Part shown: positions 52,835 to 60,399 of the stretch, one piece after another | Layout: every line of letters begins with the position of its first letter | Numbering within the stretch: position 1 is the stretch's first letter | Source: Egicoccus sp. AB-alg6-2 | Lineage (GTDB): Bacteria; Actinomycetota; Nitriliruptoria; Nitriliruptorales; Nitriliruptoraceae | DNA length: 64,000 bases | Reading direction: 5' to 3' | NCBI RefSeq assembly: GCF_041821025.1 | Contig: NZ_JBGUAY010000001.1 | Location: 372,001-436,000, forward strand | Translations under genes and position numbers: made by a program | Notes under the pieces: model-generated | The model's database searches: none | The model's input: only the letters and a program-made list of their open reading frames with translations | What the model was told of the DNA's origin: nothing

Positions 52835-53656
52835 TCAGGCACCCGGCTGGGCGTCCCCCGCCTGCGCGGCGGCCACGGCGGCCGCCACCTTCGGAGGCAG
52901 GCCGATCCTCGGCGCCTCGCCCCGCAGCGGTGGGAGCAGCGCCCGCGCGACCGCGTCGCCGATGCGGGCATGGGCGGCGCGCGGCCAATGGATGCCGTCG
53001 ACGTTCAGCGCCTCGACGTGGGGAAGGACGTGCTCCCAGGCCGGGACGGGCACGAACCCGTGGGCGCCGGCGAGTCGGAGCTGGTGGACCTCGGCGGCCT
53101 CGAAGCGGGGATGGCGGTGGCCGTAGTAGGCGGCGCGGTGGCTGGTCGGACCGAGCACGACCCCGGCCGCACGCCCCCAGGTCAGGCCCCGGACCTGGTC
53201 GAGCAGTTGGCTCATCAGGCGCTCGAACTCCCGCGCGGGGGTGCGCCGGAGACGTCCCCCGGTCGCGCGCACCAGACGCGGGTAGGCGAACCGCGACAGC
53301 CGCCGTGCCCCGCGCCGGACGCCGGCCGGCCACAGGTAGGGCAAGGTCGCCTCCAGCAGCGCCGGCACGCCCGCGGGCGCGTGATCGAAGCTGCCGAGAC
53401 CCACCACGACAGCGTCCGCCTTGGCGAGCACGTCGAACTGCAGGTGCTGGTCCTTGAGCACCGCGTGCGCGGCCTCGCGCACGGTCTGGCCGGGCCTGGC
53501 CACGACCGTCACCTCGACGCTGCGCCGGAGTTCGTCCTGCAGGTGGCGCGCCATCACGTTGGGATAGAGGTGCTCCGCCCCGGGCAGCTGGGGACCGTGC
53601 TCGTCCATGAACGCCGTGGAGTCGCCGAGCACGACCACCGACAGCGGCGCAGTCAC
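52835..53656 (-). CDS. SGNH/GDSL hydrolase family protein
   Basis: A 273-residue protein with block I VVVLGDSTAFM (Ser nucleophile) and block V DGIHWPRAAH (Asp and His). The middle GLGSFDHAPAG and GPTSHRAAYYGHRHPRF fill the places of blocks II and III loosely. It could be an esterase or acyltransferase acting on lipid or wall material. The GTG at 53656 lies 4 nt from the ctaA stop, so the two are cotranscribed, though the reason is unclear. Confidence 0.78.
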   Translation of the reverse strand: MTAPLSVVVLGDSTAFMDEHGPQLPGAEHLYPNVMARHLQDELRRSVEVTVVARPGQTVREAAHAVLKDQHLQFDVLAKADAVVVGLGSFDHAPAGVPALLEATLPYLWPAGVRRGARRLSRFAYPRLVRATGGRLRRTPAREFERLMSQLLDQVRGLTWGRAAGVVLGPTSHRAAYYGHRHPRFEAAEVHQLRLAGAHGFVPVPAWEHVLPHVEALNVDGIHWPRAAHARIGDAVARALLPPLRGEAPRIGLPPKVAAAVAAAQAGDAQPGA

Positions 53657-53660
53657 CGCA

Positions 53661-54614
53661 TCACCTCGCCCGGACGCCCGCCGCCGCGTTCGGCGCGTCC
53701 ACCGGCGCCTCCGCCGGATGTGGCCGGGGGCGGGCCCGCGTCCAGCAGGCGACCGACGCGGTCCAGACGAGGGTCGCGCCCAGGATGTGGATCGCCACCA
53801 GGGCCTCGGGGATGCCCAGGGCGTACTGCGTGTAGCCGATCGCGCCCTGCACCAACTCGAGCACCAGCAGTACCCGGACCGCTCGCCGCAGCCCCGCAGG
53901 ACCGGTGCGCCACGTGACCGCGACCAGCGCCACGGTGAGGCCGACGAGCAGCCACACCGCGTCGGCATGGGCGATGGCGGCGAACCGGATGTCGATGCCG
54001 AGTCGCGGCGTGCCCGGATCGCCGGCGTGGGGTCCGGCACCGGTGACGATCGTTCCCAGGACCAGCACGGCCGCGGAGACGACGAGCAGGGCCGTCGTCG
54101 CGACGCGGACGCCCGCCGGCGGTGCAGGTCCGTCAGCGGGGGCGCCGATGGCCCGCACCCGCTCGAGGAGCACGGTGGCGAGGGCGATCAGGACCATCGA
54201 GAGCAGGAAGTGCACGGCGACCGTGATCGGCGACAGCTGCATGCGCACCGTGATGCCGCCGACGATCGCCTGGAGGGCGACACCCAGCGGCAACGCCCAG
54301 GCGAGCAGCTCCAGCGACCTCGGGTGCGGGCGGGTTCGCCGGACCTGGACGAACACCGCGATCACCGCCGCGAGGACGACGAACGTGAGCAGGCGGTTGC
54401 CGAACTCGACGGCCGTCTGCCAGGTCGCGTGCTCGGAGCCCGGCCGCGGGGCGATCGTCTCGCCGTCGCAGGTCGGCCATGTCGGACAGCCGAGCCCGGA
54501 GCCGGTCACACGCACCAGGCCACCCGTGAACACGATGCCGATGTTGGTGAGCAGCGCGGCCAGCGCGAACCGCCGCAACAGGCGCAGCTGGGCAGGCGCG
54601 GGGGGAGCGGACAT
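53661..54614 (-). CDS. ctaA: Heme A synthase
   Basis: A 317-residue membrane protein with eight helices in two four-helix halves. Heme ligands are in EFGNRLLTF (first half) and in VHFLLSM, AHADAVW and IHILGATLVW. The loop cysteine pair GCPTWPTC near 43-49 matches CtaA of Gram-positive bacteria. It oxidises heme O to heme A for the caa3 oxidase. A -10 TACCCT lies at 54626-54621 on the minus strand, 6 nt before the ATG, so it is probably leaderless. Confidence 0.92.
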   Translation of the reverse strand: MSAPPAPAQLRLLRRFALAALLTNIGIVFTGGLVRVTGSGLGCPTWPTCDGETIAPRPGSEHATWQTAVEFGNRLLTFVVLAAVIAVFVQVRRTRPHPRSLELLAWALPLGVALQAIVGGITVRMQLSPITVAVHFLLSMVLIALATVLLERVRAIGAPADGPAPPAGVRVATTALLVVSAAVLVLGTIVTGAGPHAGDPGTPRLGIDIRFAAIAHADAVWLLVGLTVALVAVTWRTGPAGLRRAVRVLLVLELVQGAIGYTQYALGIPEALVAIHILGATLVWTASVACWTRARPRPHPAEAPVDAPNAAAGVRAR

Positions 54615-54687
54615 GCGCGGAGGGTACCTGCGTCAGCGCGCCCACCCCCTCCCGGGGTCGCGGTGTCGCGCGAGGGACGAATACCCT
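54615..54687. promoter_or_regulatory. Divergent promoters of ctaA and the ctaB operon
   Basis: On the minus strand TACCCT (54626-54621) sits 6 nt from the ctaA ATG, a leaderless arrangement. On the plus strand another TACCCT (54682-54687) lies 37 nt before the GTG of the small membrane gene. The same hexamer on both sides suggests the same sigma factor. No operator dyad was seen. Confidence 0.55.
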
Positions 54688-54724
54688 GAGGACGCCCGCC
54701 CACTGCTCCGCAGGACCCGACACC

Positions 54725-55018
54725 GTGTCCACCGCCGCTCCCTCCGCCCGCGACGCCGCCACCGATGACGGCGTCGTCCGCACCCCCGTGCGGCGGCACC
54801 GGCGACGGAGTGTCGTGCTGCTGGCGCTGGCGGTGTTCCAGTTCTGGTTGTGGGGAACGCGGATCAACAACCTCGTCCGGGACGCGGGCGAGTTCTCCAC
54901 CGCGTTCGTCGCGGTGCACGGCGTGCTCTACACCGCCGCGATCGGCGCCGGCATCGTCCTCGCCGTCCTGGGGCTGCGCATGTGGCGCGAGGCCCGGGTC
55001 GCCGGGGACCGCTCGTGA
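54725..55018 (+). CDS. Small conserved membrane protein beside ctaB
   Basis: A 97-residue protein with two helices: VVLLALAVFQFWLWGTRINNL and the segment FVAVHGVLYTAAIGAGIVLAVLGLRMW. The WLWGTRINNL motif recurs in small proteins placed between ctaA and ctaB in many actinobacteria, and it may help heme A delivery. GTG 54725 is the start; its stop overlaps the ctaB GTG. Confidence 0.78.
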   Translation: MSTAAPSARDAATDDGVVRTPVRRHRRRSVVLLALAVFQFWLWGTRINNLVRDAGEFSTAFVAVHGVLYTAAIGAGIVLAVLGLRMWREARVAGDRS

Positions 55019-55980
55019 GTCCGTCCCCCAGCCACGGTGGCGCCACCCGTCCGACCGACGAGGCGTCCGCCGCCACCGTCGGTCCCATGCACGCCAGCGG
55101 CCGCTACGAGTCGCGTCGCGCCGCCGTGCGCCGCTACGTGCTGGTCACCAAGCCACGGATCATCGAACTGCTGCTGGTCACCACGGTCCCGTCGATGGTC
55201 GTGGCGGCGCGTGGCTGGCCGGGTACCTGGCTGGTGATCGCGACGGTCCTGGGCGGCACGATGTCGGCCGGGAGCGCGAACGCGCTCAACAACGTCATCG
55301 ATCGTGACATCGACCGGATCATGGCCCGCACCGCGGCCCGGCCGACCGCCACCGACGAGGTGCCGGCCCCGCACGCGCTGGTGCTCGGGCTGGTGCTCGG
55401 GGTCGCCGGCTTCGCCTGGCTGTGGGCCTTCGTCAACCTGCTCGCCGCGCTCCTGGCAACCTCGGCGATCCTGTTCTACGTCTTCGTCTACACCCTCGGC
55501 CTCAAGCGGCGAACCAGCCAGGCCGTGGTGATCGGTGGGATCGCCGGGTGCATGCCCGTGCTGACCGGTTGGGTGGCGGTCCCCGGGGCGACCCTGGCGG
55601 ACGCGACCCCGTGGTTGCTGTTCGCCGTCATGTTCTGGTGGCAGCCACCCCACTTCTGGGCGCTCGCCATGAAGTACCGCGAGGACTATGCCCGCGCCGG
55701 CCTGCCGATGCTCCCGGTCGTGCACGGCAACGACGAGGCCACCCGACACATCCTGCTCTACAGCTACCTGCTGCTGTCGATCGTGCTGATCACCGTCGTC
55801 GGCGCCGGACTGGGGTGGATGTTCGCGACGGTCGCCGTCGGGCTGACCGTGGGGTGGCTGCTGCTGGCCCACCGGCTGCGACGCACCCGCACGGTGGCCG
55901 ACGCGATGCGGCTGTTCCACTACTCGACCGTCTACGTGGCGTTGATCTTCATCGCCGCCGCGGTCGACGCCGTGCTCTGA
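55015..55980 (+). CDS. ctaB: Heme O synthase (protoheme IX farnesyltransferase)
   Basis: A 321-residue UbiA-family enzyme with nine helices that adds farnesyl to heme B. The prenyl-diphosphate motif is NALNNVIDRDIDRIMARTAARP, and the second Asp-rich region is MKYREDYARAGLPMLPVVHG. HFWALAMKYRED is a CtaB hallmark. GTG 55015 overlaps the previous stop as GTGA. Together with ctaA it feeds the caa3 oxidase. Confidence 0.95.
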   Translation: MSPSPSHGGATRPTDEASAATVGPMHASGRYESRRAAVRRYVLVTKPRIIELLLVTTVPSMVVAARGWPGTWLVIATVLGGTMSAGSANALNNVIDRDIDRIMARTAARPTATDEVPAPHALVLGLVLGVAGFAWLWAFVNLLAALLATSAILFYVFVYTLGLKRRTSQAVVIGGIAGCMPVLTGWVAVPGATLADATPWLLFAVMFWWQPPHFWALAMKYREDYARAGLPMLPVVHGNDEATRHILLYSYLLLSIVLITVVGAGLGWMFATVAVGLTVGWLLLAHRLRRTRTVADAMRLFHYSTVYVALIFIAAAVDAVL

Positions 55981-56007
55981 CTCGGTCGGCATCGGTGCCC
56001 ACGGCAC

Positions 56008-56136
56008 GTCACCACGTTCAGCTGGCGTCACCGTGTCATGGCAGACCGAGGCGGTGACGTCAGAGCGAGGTCCACCTCGATCTCTTGTCACCACCGCGTT
56101 CTCACGTCACATCGTCGGGATCGCAACCGTGGTGAC
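56008..56136. repeat. Cluster of GTCACC/GGTGAC words downstream of ctaB
   Basis: The hexamer GTCACC occurs at 56008, 56027 and 56087 and its complement GGTGAC at 56053 and 56131, with a near copy GTCACA at 56106. That is six sites in about 130 bp of a 258-bp gap without a gene. They may be binding sites of an unnamed regulator of the TetR/ABC operon, or be left over from a folded 3' end of ctaB mRNA. Confidence 0.45.
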
Positions 56137-56202
56137 ACGCCGGTCGCTGGCCACGGACATCCCGCGCCCGAACCGGCACGCACGCCCATGAGGCCCGACC
56201 CA

Positions 56203-56250
56203 TTGACGGCGACTGAACGCATGTTTAACATGCTGAACATGAGTTCAGTC
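56203..56250 (+). promoter_or_regulatory. Promoter overlapped by a 40-bp operator palindrome, TetR gene
   Basis: TTGACG (56203-56208), a 17-bp spacer and TAACAT (56226-56231) form a near-consensus promoter. The ATG at 56239 is 7 nt after the -10, so the mRNA should be leaderless. Across it lies a palindrome centred at 56230.5: outer arms GACTGAAC (56211-56218) and GTTCAGTC (56243-56250), inner CATGTT and AACATG, matching at 17 of 20 positions per half. This is almost certainly the regulator's own operator. Confidence 0.8.
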
Positions 56251-56913
56251 GAGGTGGAGCCACCAGCGGGCGAGCGGGACACGGACCGCACCGCACGGGC
56301 GCGGGTCCGCGACGCCGCCATCGCCTGTTTCGCCGACCAGGGCGTGGCGGCGACGAGCGTCCGAACGATCGCCGCTGCCGCAGGCGTCTCCCCCGCGTTG
56401 GTGATCCACCACTTCGGTTCGAAGGACGACCTGCGGATCGCCTGCGACCAGCACGTCGCCTCGCTCGTGCGCGAGCAGAAGTCGGCCGCGATGGCCCAGG
56501 GGCCGGGGATGGATCCGCTGGCCGCCCTCCGGACCTACGGGGACGGACCGCCGCTGCTGGCCTACCTCGCCCGCACCCTGGTCGACGGGTCGCCACACGT
56601 CGCCGAACTGGTCGACGACCTGATCGCCGACGCCGTCGACTACATGCAGCAGGGGGTCGAGGCCGGCGTGCTGACCCCGACCGACGACCCGCACGGCCGG
56701 GCCGCGGTGCTGACCCTGTGGTCGCTCGGGGCGCTCGTGCTGCACGAACACGTCGCCCGCGCGCTCGGGGCCGACCTGTTGGGGGGCGACCCGATGGACG
56801 CCCTGCCCTACTTCCGGCCCGGCCTCGACGTCATGGGCGCCGGCCTGCTGCGACCCGAGGTGTACGAGCGACTGCGCACGCAGTTGCGTCAGATCGAGGA
56901 GGACGAGTCGTGA
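56239..56913 (+). CDS. TetR-family repressor of the adjacent ABC exporter
   Basis: A 224-residue protein with the TetR HTH at about 15-65: RVRDAAIACFADQGVAATSVRTIAAAAGVSPALVIHHFGSKDDL. The C-terminal domain resembles TetR_C-type ligand domains (YLARTLVDGSPHVAELVDDLI, then LGALVLHEHVARALG). I use ATG 56239 because promoter spacing makes it the transcript start; ATG codons at 56221 and 56230 lie upstream of the expected +1. Its stop overlaps the ATPase GTG. Confidence 0.88.
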   Translation: MSSVEVEPPAGERDTDRTARARVRDAAIACFADQGVAATSVRTIAAAAGVSPALVIHHFGSKDDLRIACDQHVASLVREQKSAAMAQGPGMDPLAALRTYGDGPPLLAYLARTLVDGSPHVAELVDDLIADAVDYMQQGVEAGVLTPTDDPHGRAAVLTLWSLGALVLHEHVARALGADLLGGDPMDALPYFRPGLDVMGAGLLRPEVYERLRTQLRQIEEDES

Positions 56914-57875
56914 ATGACGTGGCCATCCGCGTCGACGGCCTGGTGAAGGACTACGTCACCGGACCACCCTGGCGACGCAAGCCCCCCGTCCGCGCCCTCG
57001 ACGGCCTCGACCTCGAGGTGCGCCGGGGCGAGGTGTTCGGGTTCCTCGGCCCCAATGGCGCCGGGAAGTCCACCACCATCCGGGTGCTGCTCGACCTGTT
57101 GCGGCCCACGGCCGGCCGGGTCGAGGTGCTCGGCCAGGCACCGGCCGCTGGCGGGCCGCCGTTGCGCGCCCGCATCGGCTACCTGCCCGGCGAGCTGAAC
57201 ATGGCGGGCCAGCGGACGGCCGGCGAGGAGCTGGGCTACCTCGCCGGCCTGCGCGGCGGCGTCGGTTCGCAGCGCATCGGTGAACTGGCCGAACGGTTCG
57301 CCCTCGACCTCGACCGGCCCATCCGCGGCCTGTCGAAGGGGAACAGGCAGAAGGTCGGGGTCATCCAGGCTTTTCTGCACCGGCCGGAGCTGTTGATCCT
57401 GGACGAGCCCACCAGTGGCCTCGATCCGCTGCTGCAGCACGAGTTCCTCGGCCTGGTCCGGGAGGCCCAGGCCGACGGCGCCACCGTGTTCATGTCCTCG
57501 CACGTGCTGTCCGAGGTCGAGGACGTCGCGGGCCGCGTCGCGATCATCCGCTCGGGACAGATCGTCGACACCGACGACGTCCGCACGCTGCGCCACCACG
57601 CCGGCCAGGAGATCAGCCTGCGTTTCGACGGCGCCGCTCCCGTCGACGACTTCCGCGACCTGCCGGGTGTCGAGGACGTCGCTGTCGACGGAAGCGAGCT
57701 GACCTGCCTGCTGCGCGGCGAGCCTGATGCGCTGCTCAAGGCGGCCGCGCGGCATCGCGTCGTGCACTGGTCTGCGCAGGATCGCGAACTCGAGGCCCTG
57801 TTCCTCGACTTCTACCGGCTGCCTGTCCACGAGACGACCGCCCCCGGGGAGGAGGTGGCCACGCATGGCCGCTGA
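56910..57875 (+). CDS. ABC exporter ATPase under TetR control
   Basis: A 321-residue ATPase with Walker A GPNGAGKST, a signature of the variant form LSKGNRQKV and Walker B LLILDEPTSGLDP, then a C-terminal regulatory domain of about 80 residues. This variant signature is common in antibiotic and lantibiotic exporters. GTG 56910 overlaps the TetR stop (GTGA) and has GGAGG upstream. Confidence 0.9.
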   Translation: MNDVAIRVDGLVKDYVTGPPWRRKPPVRALDGLDLEVRRGEVFGFLGPNGAGKSTTIRVLLDLLRPTAGRVEVLGQAPAAGGPPLRARIGYLPGELNMAGQRTAGEELGYLAGLRGGVGSQRIGELAERFALDLDRPIRGLSKGNRQKVGVIQAFLHRPELLILDEPTSGLDPLLQHEFLGLVREAQADGATVFMSSHVLSEVEDVAGRVAIIRSGQIVDTDDVRTLRHHAGQEISLRFDGAAPVDDFRDLPGVEDVAVDGSELTCLLRGEPDALLKAAARHRVVHWSAQDRELEALFLDFYRLPVHETTAPGEEVATHGR

Positions 57876-58716
57876 CACCATCACGCCGTCGCGTCGCGAC
57901 GCACCCGCAACGCCTCGGAGCCGGCCGCTGGCCGTGTTCCGCGGCGTGCTCCGGGATCGGCGTCGATCCCTGATCCTGTGGACGATCGCCATGGCCGCCG
58001 TCACCGCGGTCTACACCAGCTTCTATCCGGCGATGGGCGACGGCGCCGACATCGCCGTCTTCGTCGAGAACCTGCCCGAAGGCATGGTCCAGGCCATGGG
58101 CTACGACCAGATGGGCACACCCGGCGGCTACCTGCAGTCGACCGTGTTCGGGATCCTGGGTCCGGCGCTGGCCCTGGTGTTCGCCATCGGCACCGGCGCA
58201 CGCCTGATCGCCGGTGCCGAGGAGGACGGCACGCTGGAACTCGAAGCGACCCACCCGGTCTCCCGCACGCAGATCTATCTGGACCGCCTGCTGGCGTTGT
58301 GGCTGGGCTGCGCGGTTCTGGTCACGACGGTCTTCGTCGTCACCGCGGCGCTGGTCGCGGCCCTCGACATCGACCTCGCCACCTCCGCCCTGCTGGCCGG
58401 CGTCGTGGGCCTGCTGATGCTCGTGGTCGCGATCGGGACCCTGGCGCTCGCGGCAGGCGCAGCGAGCGGCCGTCGTGGGGTCGCCCTTGCGACCGGCGCC
58501 GTGGTCGCGGTCGTCGCCTTCCTGGCGGATGCGATCGGGCCGTCCGTCGACGGGCTCGGATGGCTGACCACGGTCTCGCCCTGGTCGTGGTACCTCGGGG
58601 GCGATCCGCTGATCGAGGGCTTCGACGTCGGCGGCCTGGCGCTGCTCGCGGCGCTCACGGTGATCGCGGGGGGTGCCGGGGTGCTGCGCTACCGGCAGCG
58701 CGACCTCGGCGTATGA
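57865..58716 (+). CDS. ABC exporter permease under TetR control
   Basis: A 283-residue ABC-2 type permease with six helices. The first helix is SLILWTIAMAAVTAVYTSFYPA and the coupling segment AGAEEDGTLELEATHPVSRTQIYLDRLLALW. It starts 11 nt inside the ATPase gene, at ATG 57865 with GGAGGAGG upstream. The exported compound is unknown; drugs or lipids are likely. Confidence 0.87.
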   Translation: MAADTITPSRRDAPATPRSRPLAVFRGVLRDRRRSLILWTIAMAAVTAVYTSFYPAMGDGADIAVFVENLPEGMVQAMGYDQMGTPGGYLQSTVFGILGPALALVFAIGTGARLIAGAEEDGTLELEATHPVSRTQIYLDRLLALWLGCAVLVTTVFVVTAALVAALDIDLATSALLAGVVGLLMLVVAIGTLALAAGAASGRRGVALATGAVVAVVAFLADAIGPSVDGLGWLTTVSPWSWYLGGDPLIEGFDVGGLALLAALTVIAGGAGVLRYRQRDLGV

Positions 58717-58735
58717 CCACCGTCGCGGACGCAAC

Positions 58736-58766
58736 GGCCGCGGCGAGCGTCACGCTCGCTGCGGCC
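58736..58766. terminator. Bidirectional hairpin between the ABC permease and tRNA-Sec
   Basis: GGCCGCGGCGAGCG (58736-58749) pairs with CGCTCGCTGCGGCC (58753-58766), with one G-T pair and the loop TCA. It lies 19 nt after the permease stop and 12 nt past the 3' end of tRNA-Sec on the other strand, so it can end both transcripts. Confidence 0.78.
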
Positions 58767-58778
58767 GGGTCGTCGAGG

Positions 58779-58873
58779 CGGAGGCGGACGGGAATCGAAC
58801 CCGCCAGAGGACGCAGAGCGCCCTCTCGTCGGCTTTGAAGGCCGCGGGACCCACCAGGCGTCCGGACGCCTCC
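58779..58873 (-). tRNA. selC: tRNA-Sec (selenocysteine, anticodon TCA)
   Basis: A 95-nt tRNA on the minus strand. The anticodon loop CTTCAAA gives TCA, which reads UGA. The acceptor begins GGAGGCG and pairs with CGCCTCC; the discriminator is G, as in all tRNA-Sec. The variable arm is long (AGAGGGCG paired with CGTCCTCT), the D-stem is extended (GGAC/GTCC) and the T-arm is GCGGGTTCGATTCCCGT. These are the marks of tRNA-Sec and exclude Ser, Leu and Tyr. CCA is not encoded. The selA, selB and selD genes are not in the window. Confidence 0.93.
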
Positions 58874-58967
58874 CCGTGCCCGTGTTGCCGGGCAGGCGTG
58901 CGGCAGCCTACGCCCTCGCCGGCCACGCGGCGGTGACGCCTTCCGCGGTGCCACTGCGGGGGACGGA

Positions 58968-60089
58968 TCAGCCCCCGGTGGCCTCGCCGCCCGACCAGCC
59001 AGGGGCCTTGAGGTAGCCGGCCAGGGCCTCGGCCGCCGTGTCGGAGGGGTCGCCGCGCAACCCGTAGTGGGTCCGGCGGCCCTCTTCACGGAGGCTGACC
59101 AGGCCCGCCTGGCGCAGCAGTGCGAGGTGGTGATGGGCCGTGGCCTTGGCGACCTCGAGTTCCTCCATCGCGTCGGCGAGCGTGATCGGCCCGCCGCTCA
59201 TCCGTCGCAGCAGCCGCAGTCGCCCCTCGTCGCCCAGCGCCTTGGCCAGCTTTACCAGGGTCGGTGGCGGCGCCTCACTGGGGAGCGCGACGAACTGGTC
59301 GGCCACCGGGGTCGAGAGCACCTCGACGTCCTCGAGCCGGCCCAGGATGAGCCATGGCCGGAACCAGAAGCTCGGCAACATCACCACCCGGCGCAGCGTC
59401 CGGTCGTCTTCGGCGAGCTCGTAGCCGTTGGTCGCCTCCAGCACGACCTCGGCGGCCGGCATCCCATCGTCGAGCTGGCGGCGGCGGTGGACGACGTCGC
59501 GCTCGATGGCGCCCATCGCCTCGTCCTGCAGGTCGCGGAACACCTCGACCTCGAACCGCTCGATCGCGGCGACGAGCCGGTCCCGGTACTCGGTGGGCGT
59601 CGTGCGCAACAGCACCTCGAGCTCGGCCGGACAGTCGCCGGCGGCGTCCATGGCGCGCAACGCCTCGAGCGCCTCGGTGTCGCCCTCGATGGTGCGCTGG
59701 ACCAGCTCGAGGGGGTCCGGGCCGTCGTGGGCGTGGTCCTTGAAGACCAGGTTCGCGGCCAGCAGCCGCCACGGCAGCAGCGGGTCGTCGAGCAACGCCT
59801 CGCGGACCTGCTGCACGGTGCCTGGCGCCGGGACGACCGCTCCCGCCTCGGCCAGCAACAGCAGCGCCTTGTCGCCGCGCTCGCCGGACAGGGCACGCAG
59901 CTCCTCGAGCAGATCGGGGGGCGTGCGGTCACGGACCGCGGCGATCCGGTCGGCGCCGACGTCGAACGCGTCCGGATCGTCGGTGATCAGCACGCCCGCG
60001 CAACGCAGTAGCTCGGCGCCGCTGGACGCACGGGTCTCGACGACGGGCGCCGTCGCACGGCCTCCCGCACGGAGGTCCACCAGACGCAT
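58968..60089 (-). CDS. ArsR-type regulator with long N-terminal domain
   Basis: A 373-residue protein. The winged helix is at the C-terminus (about 285-355): LAKALGDEGRLRLLRRM, ITLADAMEELEVAKATAHHHLALLRQAGLVSL and the wing EGRRTHYGL. The first 280 residues are an acidic helical domain of the kind found in DUF5937-like actinobacterial regulators; ligand unknown. ATG 60089 has AAAAGG upstream and a -10 TATACG (60129-60124) about 35 nt before it. It is divergent from a 52-residue gene. Confidence 0.84.
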   Translation of the reverse strand: MRLVDLRAGGRATAPVVETRASSGAELLRCAGVLITDDPDAFDVGADRIAAVRDRTPPDLLEELRALSGERGDKALLLLAEAGAVVPAPGTVQQVREALLDDPLLPWRLLAANLVFKDHAHDGPDPLELVQRTIEGDTEALEALRAMDAAGDCPAELEVLLRTTPTEYRDRLVAAIERFEVEVFRDLQDEAMGAIERDVVHRRRQLDDGMPAAEVVLEATNGYELAEDDRTLRRVVMLPSFWFRPWLILGRLEDVEVLSTPVADQFVALPSEAPPPTLVKLAKALGDEGRLRLLRRMSGGPITLADAMEELEVAKATAHHHLALLRQAGLVSLREEGRRTHYGLRGDPSDTAAEALAGYLKAPGWSGGEATGG

Positions 60090-60123
60090 CGGGTGCCTTT
60101 TGACGGCTTTCGGACGCCCACAG

Positions 60124-60220
60124 CGTATACCGCCGGACAAAGCGTCGAAAGGTTTCGAACGGTCGGACGCGGACGCGCATTCGACAAAACTCGTATCGTG
60201 TGGTTCGATGGAGATCGAAC
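60124..60220. promoter_or_regulatory. Divergent promoter with two TTCGA palindromes
   Basis: Between the ArsR-type gene and the small gene lie a perfect 14-bp palindrome TCGAAA-GG-TTTCGA (60145-60158) and a 7-bp dyad GTTCGAT-GGAG-ATCGAAC (60203-60220). The minus-strand -10 TATACG is at 60129-60124. The second dyad covers the region just before the AGGAG Shine-Dalgarno of the small gene. Both share a TTCGA core, so one regulator, most likely the ArsR-type protein, could bind both. Confidence 0.6.
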
Positions 60221-60235
60221 ACAGGAGATCCACGC

Positions 60236-60394
60236 ATGATCAGGCTCGAACTCCAGGCGGAGGTCGACTACCGCCATGACCAGATGCGTCGGACGGTGGC
60301 GGGCAGCCGTCGCCGTCGACGCGACCACGCACGCCGCTGGTTTCGTCCGGGCACGCCCACGACCGACGAGCGTCGTCCCGGCCGTCGCGACTGA
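60236..60394 (+). CDS. Small basic protein, 52 residues
   Basis: Begins MIRLELQAEVDYRHDQMRR and then becomes strongly basic (GSRRRRRDHARRW). AGGAG lies 9 nt before the ATG, and the promoter region has two palindromes, both of which support it as a real gene. Similar short Arg-rich proteins with a LELQ..V..RH..M start are common in actinobacteria beside ArsR-type genes, but their role is unknown. It ends 5 nt before the convergent peptidase gene. Confidence 0.62.
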   Translation: MIRLELQAEVDYRHDQMRRTVAGSRRRRRDHARRWFRPGTPTTDERRPGRRD

Positions 60395-60399
60395 GCCGA

